From Bacteroidota bacterium (lineage in GTDB: Bacteria > Bacteroidota > Ignavibacteria > T3Sed10-11): a DNA stretch of 7,979 nt. The translations under genes and the position numbers were made by a program. Under the pieces are notes generated by a model. The model ran no database searches. It was not told where the DNA came from and was given only the letters and a program-made list of their open reading frames with translations. The stretch lies in NCBI GenBank assembly GCA_007128495.1, contig SKXH01000075.1, forward strand, positions 1-7,979, read 5' to 3'. This document shows positions 1 to 5,658 of the stretch, one piece after another. Positions within the stretch are counted from its first letter, which is position 1. The number at the start of each line of letters is the position of its first letter.

Positions 1-475
1 CGTCGGGATATCCGTTTGCAACGATACCCATTACACCGAGTACGAGGATAAACGTACCGATGATTTCGGTTAATAAATTCGATGCCGGTTTGCGGATTTG
101 CGGTCCGGTACAAAATACGGCAAGTTTAAAATCGGAGCTTTCTGTTTCTTTCCAGTGTGGAAGAAAATGTAAATATACCAACACTGCACCAATAAACGCA
201 CCGACCATTTGACCGGCGATATAGAGAGGAACATCCGCCCATGGGAACTCACCCGCCGCGGCAAGTCCGATCGTAACAGCCGGATTAATATGAGCACCGC
301 TGAATTGTCCTGCAACGTAGATAGCCATCGCAACACCGAGGCCCCAGCCCGTTGCGATTACAATCCATCCTGAATTCTGTGCTTTTGATTTGCTCAATAA
401 GACGTTTGCAACCGAGCCGCTGCCGAAGATTATAAGGATCATTGTACCGATAACCTCGCCTATAAAAGGTGACAT
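1..475 (-). CDS. glpF: Glycerol uptake facilitator-like aquaporin (MIP family), C-terminus cut by window edge
   Basis: This is a membrane channel of the major intrinsic protein family, most likely passing glycerol or other small uncharged polyols across the inner membrane. I translated 158 residues from the ATG at 475. The first NPA box is at residues 64-66 within GAHINPAVT. The stretch WGLGVAMAIY (44-53) matches E. coli GlpF as I recall it, and its Trp corresponds to the GlpF selectivity-filter Trp, which favours a glycerol facilitator over a strict water channel. Hydrophobic segments lie near residues 5-25, 37-56, 82-103 and 134-155. The second NPA box and the last helices lie beyond the window, since family members are about 230-280 residues. 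The start is supported by GGAGGT at 480-485, 4 nt before the ATG. The N-terminus (GEVIGTMILIIFG, then SGWIVI) resembles Bacillus-type GlpF more than the enterobacterial form. No glycerol kinase gene is visible next to it. Confidence 0.9.
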   Translation of the reverse strand, partial: MSPFIGEVIGTMILIIFGSGSVANVLLSKSKAQNSGWIVIATGWGLGVAMAIYVAGQFSGAHINPAVTIGLAAAGEFPWADVPLYIAGQMVGAFIGAVLVYLHFLPHWKETESSDFKLAVFCTGPQIRKPASNLLTEIIGTFILVLGVMGIVANGYPD

Positions 476-493
476 ATATACCTCCGTATCAGT

Positions 494-522
494 GTTATAG
501 TTGGAAAGACGGTAAGAGTAAA
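494..522 (-). promoter_or_regulatory. Candidate sigma70-type promoter of the glpF-like gene
   Basis: Reading the minus strand, TTTACT (522-517) is followed after 17 nt by TATAAC (499-494). Each hexamer is close to the sigma70 consensus and the spacing is ideal. The expected start near 487 would give a leader of about 12 nt that still contains the GGAGGT ribosome binding site at 485-480. This is a pattern match only. Confidence 0.4.
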
Positions 523-571
523 AAAATCTTCATTTGTTTCCGTTAATATATATTCGGATAGTGTTAAAGGT

Positions 572-649
572 TTAAACCGGTAAATTGTTAATTATCTGCA
601 AAGCAGGGTATGTGTGTTTATCTGCGGGGAGATGATATGTTGTCTTCAT
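572..649 (-). CDS. Possible 25-residue small ORF with good ribosome binding site
   Basis: The minus strand has AAAGGTG (662-656), a 6-nt spacer and then ATG at 649. It opens 25 codons, MKTTYHLPADK then HTYPALQIINNLPV, ending in TAA at 574-572. I recognise no family and it has no membrane segment. It sits between the glucosidase and glpF, downstream of the candidate regulated promoter at 707-735. It could be a leader peptide, a small protein or chance. The ribosome binding site and spacing are the only positive evidence, since an ORF of this length arises easily by chance. Confidence 0.22.
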   Translation of the reverse strand: MKTTYHLPADKHTYPALQIINNLPV

Positions 650-660
650 AGACGACACCT

Positions 661-729
661 TTAAGAAGAAGGAAAATTGGTGGCCTTTGTTTCAGGAATA
701 TGTGTAAAAATAGATAATATCGTTATCAT
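661..729 (-). CDS. Possible 22-residue small ORF overlapping the Fur-like site
   Basis: The minus strand has GGAGGT (744-739), 9 nt, then ATG at 729 opening MITILSIFTHIPETK and ending in TAA at 663-661. Its stop overlaps the ribosome binding site of the next small ORF (start 649), so the pair would be translationally coupled. Its first codons coincide with the GATAAT-type repeats at 713-733. If the promoter TTGATA-N17-TATTTT at 735-707 is real, transcripts would start downstream of this ATG and the ORF would be expressed only by read-through from the glucosidase gene. It is most likely chance. Confidence 0.13.
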   Translation of the reverse strand: MITILSIFTHIPETKATNFPSS

Positions 730-735
730 TATCAA
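707..735 (-). promoter_or_regulatory. Candidate distal promoter toward glpF with overlapping Fur-like operator
   Basis: On the minus strand TTGATA (735-730, 5 of 6 to consensus) is followed by exactly 17 nt and TATTTT (712-707, 4 of 6). The spacer is covered by GATAAT-type hexamers. On the plus strand these are GATAAT (713-718), GTTATC (722-727) and ATTATC (728-733), the outer pair forming perfect 6-bp inverted arms. This resembles the repeated NATAAT units of Fur boxes, though the outer arms are 9 nt apart rather than the 7 of the classical 19-bp E. coli consensus. An operator in the spacer would be well placed for repression. The transcript would have a leader of about 225 nt before glpF. 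Confidence 0.3.
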
Positions 736-758
736 TATACCTCCGACATTAAAATAAT

Positions 759-3170
759 TTAATCAGATACGTGAAGGTTGATCATGTCGACATCTTCCGG
801 GCATCCGGTCGAGGTAATTTTAAACTTCCGGTAGCGTGATTCATATCCATTGTGAACCGTTTTAAATTGTAATGAACCGCGGGAAGTGTCGTTGAGGATC
901 ATTTCGGTGAGCCGATATTTATTCCGGTTTTTATAATCTGTAGAGTCGCTGTCGTCTTCGTACAGCATTGAAGTACATTTTTGTTCCGACCAATAAACAA
1001 GAAGTTCCAGTTCCTCGATTGATTTTTCTCTGACATATAACTGAGAAGGCCAAACCGGTATGATTGATCCTGCCCGGACGAATAAAGGTAACGTATCCAC
1101 AGGTGCATCAACTGATATAGTAGAACCGCCTGTATATTTTTTATTTGACCGGTAATCATACCAATCATTGCCATCAGGAAGATAGACCGTACGTGAGCCC
1201 TGACCCTTGTGCAATACCGGTGCTATGAGAAAACTATCACCGAAAAGGTATTGATCATCGATGGTATATGTTTGATCGTCATCGGGATACACAAACCAGA
1301 GCGGGCGTGCTATCGGTATACCTTTTTCATGTGCCTGCCATACTGCAGTGTAAAGATAGGGAAGCAGCCGGTATCGCAATTCGAGATATTTTCTGCAGAT
1401 GGATTCAATTTCCCTGCCAAACGACCATGGTTCCTGATCGGGCGATCCTTTCATTGTGTGATTCCGGAAGAAGGGAATGAACGCGCCGAGCTGCATCCAC
1501 CGTGCAAACAATTCCGGCGACGGTTTACCGGCAAATCCCCCGATATCGGGACCGGTAAACGGAATACCCGACAGCCCCAGGTTAAGCAACATCGATACCG
1601 TTAAACGAAGATGATCCCACGTACTGCGATTGTCGCCGGTCCAGTTGACGGCGTACCGTTGTAATCCAGCCCAACCGGCACGGCTTAATACAAACGGTCG
1701 TTTTCCGGGACGGAGTTTTTGGATTCCCCCGGCGGTTGCCTGCGCCATTAACATACCGTAGTAATTATGTATTCCGGCGTGGTCGGCACCGTTTTTTTTG
1801 AATGAGTGCCGTATGCAATCGGGCACCGTTGTTCCGGTAAGAAAGGTAATCAGAGCGATCTCGTTCATATCGTTCCAGAACGCATCGATACCATCATCAA
1901 GAAGCGGTTCGTATAATTCACCCCACCATTCTCTTACTTCAGGATCGGTAAAATCGGGGAAATGGCAATTGCCCGGCCATACCGGACCGGTAAATGGCGT
2001 TCCGTCGGGATATTTAATGAAGACATCCTTTTCCATTCCGTCGCGATAAACATGATATTCCGGATCAACTTTAATTCCCGGATCGATCATAGATAACACT
2101 TTAAATCCCTGACCGTGTAATGTATTTATCATTTTTTTCGGGTCGGGAAATCTTTTTGTATCCCACGTAAAACACCGGTAGCCGTCCATGTAATCGATAT
2201 CTATATGGATCACGTCGCAGGGAAGTTTTCGTTGCCTGAATTCGTTTGCGATTTCCAATACTTTGCTTTGCGGATAATAACTCCAACGGGATTGATGGTA
2301 ACCGAGCGCCCACAACGGCGGCATATTCATCCGCCCGGTGAGGGCGGTGTAGTGTTGCATGACCTCCGGCGGTGTGCCGGACATTATATATGCGCATAGA
2401 CCATCGCCGGCAGAGCGATATTCGACTGTGTGCGGACCGCTCAACGTAATATCGAACGACGATCGAAACGAATTGTCAATAAATAATCCTGTTGCTTTAC
2501 TTCCACGCATCATAAATAAGAACGGTACATTGAGGTACAGCGGATCGTCGCCCCGGTTGTAAAGAGACGGGTCAGTATTCCAGAGAGTATATTTCCCGTC
2601 CGTAAGGTCAAAACCGGATGCCCTTTCGCCGAGACCGTGGTATCGTGTTCCGGGATGGTGCTTTAATGCCCAGCTAACGGCTCCTTTATTGTTAAACTTT
2701 ATCGGGTCTGCTTCTTCAAGAATGGGATTATTTAAAGTGTCGGTGATTGTAATTAAGCAATTATCTTTTCGAACGGTTATCCGCATATTACCACATAAAA
2801 TTTGAATATGTTCTTCACTCTCACGAATTTCAGGTTCGGGATTTGTCCATTCAGGCCGGTTATCATCCAATGCGTAAGAATAATTTTCTGTAATATTTCC
2901 ATTCCGTTGTATGTTGATTGTAAGCAGATTCTTCTCAAGAAAGCTTATCTGCAATGAACAGTTTTGTGCGGCTACTGTTACCTTGTTCTTATCCTTATTA
3001 TAGGATGTTATATCCCCGGCTGAACGAAAACCGGTATCAATCATATGCGGCAGTGCTCTGTCTGCACAGTCATTTTTTCGTTTCAATCTATGTGTGCGGG
3101 TAAAGTGTTTGATGCTTTGATAAAGTAATCGGATGTTTAAGCGGCTAAGAAGTTCGGGTTTAATGGGCAT
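759..3170 (-). CDS. Glycoside hydrolase family 31 alpha-glucosidase
   Basis: This enzyme should cleave terminal alpha-linked glucose from oligosaccharides with retention of configuration. The 803-residue protein has the GH31 N-terminal beta-sandwich (about 60-280, with HGLGERASGFDL at 178-189), the catalytic barrel (about 283-625) and a C-terminal region ending in a DUF5110-like segment (about 716-785). The nucleophile is Asp434 in FWNDMNE, and the acid/base is Asp513 in NWTGDNRSTWDH. The segment HIDIDYMDGYRCFTWD (322-337) is typical of alpha-glucosidases rather than alpha-xylosidases. FTGPDIGGF (538-546) and FFRNH (567-571) are further family landmarks. There is no signal peptide, so it is likely cytoplasmic and acts on imported sugar. 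Residues 1-50 are basic and not clearly part of the family fold. The chosen ATG has only a weak GGAA 8 nt upstream, and the next ATG (codon 43) has no better site. The precise substrate (maltose, isomaltose, other) cannot be read from sequence. It lies downstream of a CRP-type site. Confidence 0.93.
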   Translation of the reverse strand: MPIKPELLSRLNIRLLYQSIKHFTRTHRLKRKNDCADRALPHMIDTGFRSAGDITSYNKDKNKVTVAAQNCSLQISFLEKNLLTINIQRNGNITENYSYALDDNRPEWTNPEPEIRESEEHIQILCGNMRITVRKDNCLITITDTLNNPILEEADPIKFNNKGAVSWALKHHPGTRYHGLGERASGFDLTDGKYTLWNTDPSLYNRGDDPLYLNVPFLFMMRGSKATGLFIDNSFRSSFDITLSGPHTVEYRSAGDGLCAYIMSGTPPEVMQHYTALTGRMNMPPLWALGYHQSRWSYYPQSKVLEIANEFRQRKLPCDVIHIDIDYMDGYRCFTWDTKRFPDPKKMINTLHGQGFKVLSMIDPGIKVDPEYHVYRDGMEKDVFIKYPDGTPFTGPVWPGNCHFPDFTDPEVREWWGELYEPLLDDGIDAFWNDMNEIALITFLTGTTVPDCIRHSFKKNGADHAGIHNYYGMLMAQATAGGIQKLRPGKRPFVLSRAGWAGLQRYAVNWTGDNRSTWDHLRLTVSMLLNLGLSGIPFTGPDIGGFAGKPSPELFARWMQLGAFIPFFRNHTMKGSPDQEPWSFGREIESICRKYLELRYRLLPYLYTAVWQAHEKGIPIARPLWFVYPDDDQTYTIDDQYLFGDSFLIAPVLHKGQGSRTVYLPDGNDWYDYRSNKKYTGGSTISVDAPVDTLPLFVRAGSIIPVWPSQLYVREKSIEELELLVYWSEQKCTSMLYEDDSDSTDYKNRNKYRLTEMILNDTSRGSLQFKTVHNGYESRYRKFKITSTGCPEDVDMINLHVSD

Positions 3171-3193
3171 AAATTATTTCCGGGAAATTTGAG

Positions 3194-3206
3194 TGTAATA
3201 ATTACA
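3194..3206. promoter_or_regulatory. 13-bp palindrome TGTAATAATTACA, possible operator of the GH31 gene
   Basis: TGTAAT and ATTACA form perfect 6-bp arms around a single A, 24 nt upstream of the GH31 start codon. A partial copy (GTAA-AAA-TTAC, 3218-3228) and a half site TGTAAT (3234-3239) follow. This grouping looks like a binding region for a dimeric local regulator. It does not match an operator I can name. AT-rich DNA produces such palindromes fairly often, so confidence is limited. Confidence 0.3.
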
Positions 3207-3272
3207 AAATAAATGATGTAAAAATTACCGACATGTAATATCTACCTACTTTATCAAGGTTTTGAGTGTAAG

Positions 3273-3301
3273 ATATTAATTTTTGGTTTAAAAACACAAA
3301 A
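3273..3301 (-). promoter_or_regulatory. Candidate promoter of the GH31 gene
   Basis: On the minus strand TAATAT (3278-3273) has a weak -35-like TTTTGT (3301-3296) exactly 17 nt upstream. The predicted start near 3266 puts the centre of the CRP-type palindrome at about -72, a spacing used by class I CRP activation, and leaves a leader of about 95 nt carrying the TGTAAT palindromes. A weak -35 with an upstream activator site is internally consistent. This is inference from pattern. Confidence 0.3.
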
Positions 3302-3330
3302 TTAATTTTTTATCATATTGGCATTATTTT

Positions 3331-3346
3331 TGTGATATTGATCACA
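3331..3346. promoter_or_regulatory. CRP/FNR-family binding site (perfect TGTGA-N6-TCACA)
   Basis: The sequence TGTGATATTGATCACA is a perfect palindrome with 6-bp arms around ATTG, and it matches the core CRP consensus TGTGA-N6-TCACA exactly. FNR sites share the 5-4-5 layout but have TTGAT arms, so this is closer to CRP. It lies 70 nt before the presumed start of the cysteine-rich gene and 160 nt before the GH31 start, so it could serve either or both. Control of a glucosidase by a CRP-like protein would be conventional catabolite regulation. Confidence 0.6.
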
Positions 3347-3416
3347 TTAGTAGAAGAATGATGCTGTGTTTGCCCTATTAAATTAAATTTGTAAAACAAT
3401 TGAAAGGTGCAAAGTT

Positions 3417-3791
3417 ATCGAAACCCTAAATCATTCAGATGTCGAATGCGCTATTTTTAAGGGCTGTCCGAATTGCGGCCATGAGTGGAATAGTAGAGAG
3501 GAATTTCTTGCGGACCCTACCATTAAAATTATCGGTTATCAGATTAACACTAAACAACTGATGGGCGGACTTTTTTTATTCAATCACGATTGTTGTACGA
3601 CAATTGCAATTCAGATACATTTGTTGCGTGATTTGTATACCGGGCCGGTGTATCCGGAACTTAAAATGAATATGGAAGGATGTCCCGGGTACTGTTCGGA
3701 TAAATATAATTTCAAGCCCTGTAAGAATAATTGCCAGGCCACTTTTGTGAGGCAGATATTAATTATCGTGCAGAATTGGCCTAAATCGTAA
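3417..3791 (+). CDS. Small cysteine-rich protein of unknown function, apparent non-canonical start
   Basis: I do not recognise a named family. The 124 codons from 3417 give nine cysteines in a regular arrangement: C11, then CPNC (17-20), CC (59-60), CPGYC (89-93) and CKNNC (102-106). This suggests a metal or iron-sulfur binding protein. Other notable stretches are REEFLADP (27-34), IIGYQIN (38-44), LFLFNH (52-57), DLYTGPVY (72-79) and a C-terminal VRQILIIVQNWPK. There is no signal peptide or membrane segment, so it is probably cytoplasmic. The frame is open back to a stop at 3384-3386 but contains no ATG, GTG or TTG before the internal ATG at 3561. Starting there would discard the CPNC motif. 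The best initiation context is AAAGGTG (3403-3409), 7 nt before an ATC codon at 3417, so I place the start there. Alternatives are a short 76-residue protein from 3561, a one-base frameshift in the T-run at 3454-3458 joining a GTG at 3407, or a mutated start. It is divergent from GH31 and next to the CRP-type site. Confidence 0.55.
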   Translation: METLNHSDVECAIFKGCPNCGHEWNSREEFLADPTIKIIGYQINTKQLMGGLFLFNHDCCTTIAIQIHLLRDLYTGPVYPELKMNMEGCPGYCSDKYNFKPCKNNCQATFVRQILIIVQNWPKS

Positions 3792-3820
3792 GCTCCCTGG
3801 CGGAACAATAAAAATCCCGT

Positions 3821-3854
3821 TGCAGATTGGAAAAATTCTGCATATTAGTTTTTT
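3821..3854. terminator. Possible bidirectional terminator between convergent genes
   Basis: TGCAGA (3821-3826) and TCTGCA (3837-3842) form a perfect 6-bp stem with a 10-nt loop, between the convergent cysteine-rich and SWIM genes. On the plus strand the stem is followed after a short gap by TTTTTT (3849-3854). On the minus strand five T follow shortly after it (complement of 3810-3814). The stem is short and the T-run is displaced, so this is a moderate candidate. It overlaps or abuts the stop of the SWIM gene (3845). Confidence 0.38.
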
Positions 3855-5632
3855 GTTGCGGTAGCATTAAATTCTTTATTCAGCAACTTCATTAAATTCC
3901 GTTTGGGTTTATGAGCTGCCTTAATTGTCTCAAGAAAGTTTTCCCATTCTGTTGGACGGTTCAAACGTATAAAAAGCTGTTTAATTTTTTTCAATATGTC
4001 GATGGCTTCACGGTATGCCTGATTATTTTTTTGATTAATTGTCGGGTCGACGAATGTTTGGTATACGGATAGTGCATCTTCAGGGAATTCTTTCTCACGC
4101 AGCTTTGCCAGCTTGAACCATAATTCTTCGCTGCAGCCGCCTTGTTGTGCTTCCTGCCATGCTTGATCGGTATTTTTCTCCCATAAATAAATTCTGACGA
4201 GTATTGAGTGGTCGGCGGCATTCCACAGCCATCGATTTTTCTTTTCCTGTGCCTTTCGTTTTTTAATTTCTTTCCGGATATGGTCGAGTGCTTTTTCTCT
4301 CCATTGTTTCCAAATTTTTTTACCGCCGCGGGCAGCATGTTTTTTTAATAGCTTATAATTTTCAAGATCCTGATGCTCTGTGAAAATCTGCCAGATCAGT
4401 TTGATAGCATCGTCAAAGTGTTTACGCCGCTGATATTCGTCGGCGAGGAACTCACACAACCGGGTATCCCCGTGTTTGGGAAATTTTTTCATACCCTGCT
4501 CAGCCCATTCCAATGCCTTATCTTTTTCACCGGCCTCTTTGTAGATCTCTGCAATTTCCAAATAAAAATAGGGGAGTGACAGGTCTTTTGCCTTAATTGC
4601 AACAAGCTGTTCAACATCTCCGCTTTGTCTTGCAAGTGCTTCCATCATTTTTGTTATTCGAAAGCGGTTTCCTCTCTCTATAACATTAACATGCTCTTTT
4701 TCATGTCCGATGGAAGGTATTTTGTTCCACTCCTTTTCGGCTAAGTCGCGATAGACTTGTTTTCCTTTCTCTCCTAAAATATCCGAATAGTTCTCGATTG
4801 AACCGTAGAATATTTCCCAGTCGCTGTTTAACTCCCAGTTGAAGAGTTTCTTTGCCAATTTCCCGGGATCGGGTTTTGCGATTTTGCATGCCCGGTAGTG
4901 AATCTCCTGAAGTTCAATAAGAATGTCGCTCATAAAACCGTCGGAATCGTCAATATAATTCATTTGTACTTCCAGTTGCTTTAAAAAGTATTCAGTCAGG
5001 TCTATTACTTCAGCGGCGTTACCATGTTCTAAATACTCAGAGATTGATGCAATAACGTTGTACAATCCGCGTGTATACTCACGTGCAGATCTGTAATCCA
5101 CAAAGCCATCCCAACCTACTGCTTCGCGTATGGTGTGCTTCAACGTAGCGACCGCTGATTGATTGCCGGAGATAGCAGCTTTCATTCGAAGGTTATCGTA
5201 CAAACCGTCATCGGACCGTGCCTGCTCCATCAAAATAGCAACCAATGTTTTTTTATCCTGTTTTAATAAATACTGTTCAACATCGGAGGAAGTGAGCGGA
5301 CGTGCTTTTGATTTGCTTCCTGTATATTCGGTAGTATGTGATGATGATTCCTGTGCGGCGAGCGATATCGCTACCAGGTGTTTACAAAACACTTCATCGC
5401 TTTCAAAGAGCGGACAGGTGCAGGACCATTCGAGACTGTTTTCTTTGATCCATAATTTTGTCCGGTATGTTTTTGTTCCTGCTACCTGTGCGCGGATAAA
5501 ATTATCCTCTATGTGTAATCCCGTTACCCGGCCGTTTTCGAAATACGCTTCTCCGCGTGAATATGATTGCGGACCGGCAAGTTGTAGTAATCTTTTTTTC
5601 GAGAGGAGTTCGAGGAGATTGCTATTTGACAT
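3845..5632 (-). CDS. SWIM zinc-finger protein with long C-terminal helical repeat region
   Basis: The 595-residue protein begins with a domain that carries a SWIM zinc finger, C71-x-C73-x9-C83-x-H85, following the SRGEAYFENGRV pattern (25-36) usual for this family. SWIM fingers bind nucleic acid or protein partners; the molecular role of this bacterial group is not established. From about residue 115 the protein is mainly helical and charged, with TPR-like stretches such as YLEIAEIYKEAGEKDKALEW (357-376) and EFLADEYQRRKHFDDAI (394-410). The arrangement resembles proteins annotated as SWIM plus DUF6880, though that is from memory of the family layout. A very basic stretch, HIRKEIKKRKAQEKK (451-465), could contact nucleic acid. 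There is no signal peptide or membrane segment. The start ATG at 5632 has AAAGGA only 3 nt upstream, a short spacing. It lies 26 nt after the lipoprotein gene and is likely cotranscribed with it. Confidence 0.85.
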   Translation of the reverse strand: MSNSNLLELLSKKRLLQLAGPQSYSRGEAYFENGRVTGLHIEDNFIRAQVAGTKTYRTKLWIKENSLEWSCTCPLFESDEVFCKHLVAISLAAQESSSHTTEYTGSKSKARPLTSSDVEQYLLKQDKKTLVAILMEQARSDDGLYDNLRMKAAISGNQSAVATLKHTIREAVGWDGFVDYRSAREYTRGLYNVIASISEYLEHGNAAEVIDLTEYFLKQLEVQMNYIDDSDGFMSDILIELQEIHYRACKIAKPDPGKLAKKLFNWELNSDWEIFYGSIENYSDILGEKGKQVYRDLAEKEWNKIPSIGHEKEHVNVIERGNRFRITKMMEALARQSGDVEQLVAIKAKDLSLPYFYLEIAEIYKEAGEKDKALEWAEQGMKKFPKHGDTRLCEFLADEYQRRKHFDDAIKLIWQIFTEHQDLENYKLLKKHAARGGKKIWKQWREKALDHIRKEIKKRKAQEKKNRWLWNAADHSILVRIYLWEKNTDQAWQEAQQGGCSEELWFKLAKLREKEFPEDALSVYQTFVDPTINQKNNQAYREAIDILKKIKQLFIRLNRPTEWENFLETIKAAHKPKRNLMKLLNKEFNATATKN

Positions 5633-5658
5633 GGGTCCTTTATTAAGTAATATGATAC

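Larger units (their letters stand above)
3171..3416. other. Divergent control region between the GH31 gene and the cysteine-rich gene
   Basis: This AT-rich stretch has no gene-length ORF. It holds TGTAAT-type palindromes at 3194-3239, an 11-bp direct repeat TTTGAGTGTAA at 3188-3198 and 3261-3271, a candidate minus-strand promoter at 3273-3301, the CRP-type palindrome at 3331-3346, and the ribosome binding site of the plus-strand gene at 3403-3409. I see no convincing plus-strand -35/-10 pair, the nearest -10-like element being TATTAA at 3376-3381. Confidence 0.7.

Noticed and set aside
70..336. 88-codon minus-strand open frame at the left end
   Set aside because: It is out of frame with the MIP channel translation that carries WGLGVAMAIY and the NPA box across the same region.
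569..578. 10-bp palindrome GGTTTAAACC in the GH31-glpF gap
   Set aside because: It is isolated, not followed by a T-run and not positioned relative to a promoter; a palindrome of this size is common by chance.
748..763. AT-only inverted repeat ATTAAA/TTTAAT overlapping the GH31 stop, considered as a terminator
   Set aside because: The stem contains no G or C and is not followed by a T-run, so it would not form a stable terminator.
1209..1604. 131-codon plus-strand open frame inside the GH31 gene
   Set aside because: It is a shadow of the GH31 coding frame, which carries all expected catalytic motifs without interruption.
1792..1799. Run of eight A on the coding strand of GH31 (codons 458-460), a possible slippage site
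   Set aside because: The main frame continues on both sides through conserved GH31 motifs to the expected C-terminus, and no alternative downstream frame or stimulatory structure is evident.
759..3170. Frequent CCGG and ACCGGT-like strings across the glucosidase gene, considered as a repeat family or uptake sequence
   Set aside because: The occurrences are irregularly spaced, vary in flanks and look like codon usage (CGG/CCG next to TAC/GGT). I could not count or test enrichment by eye.
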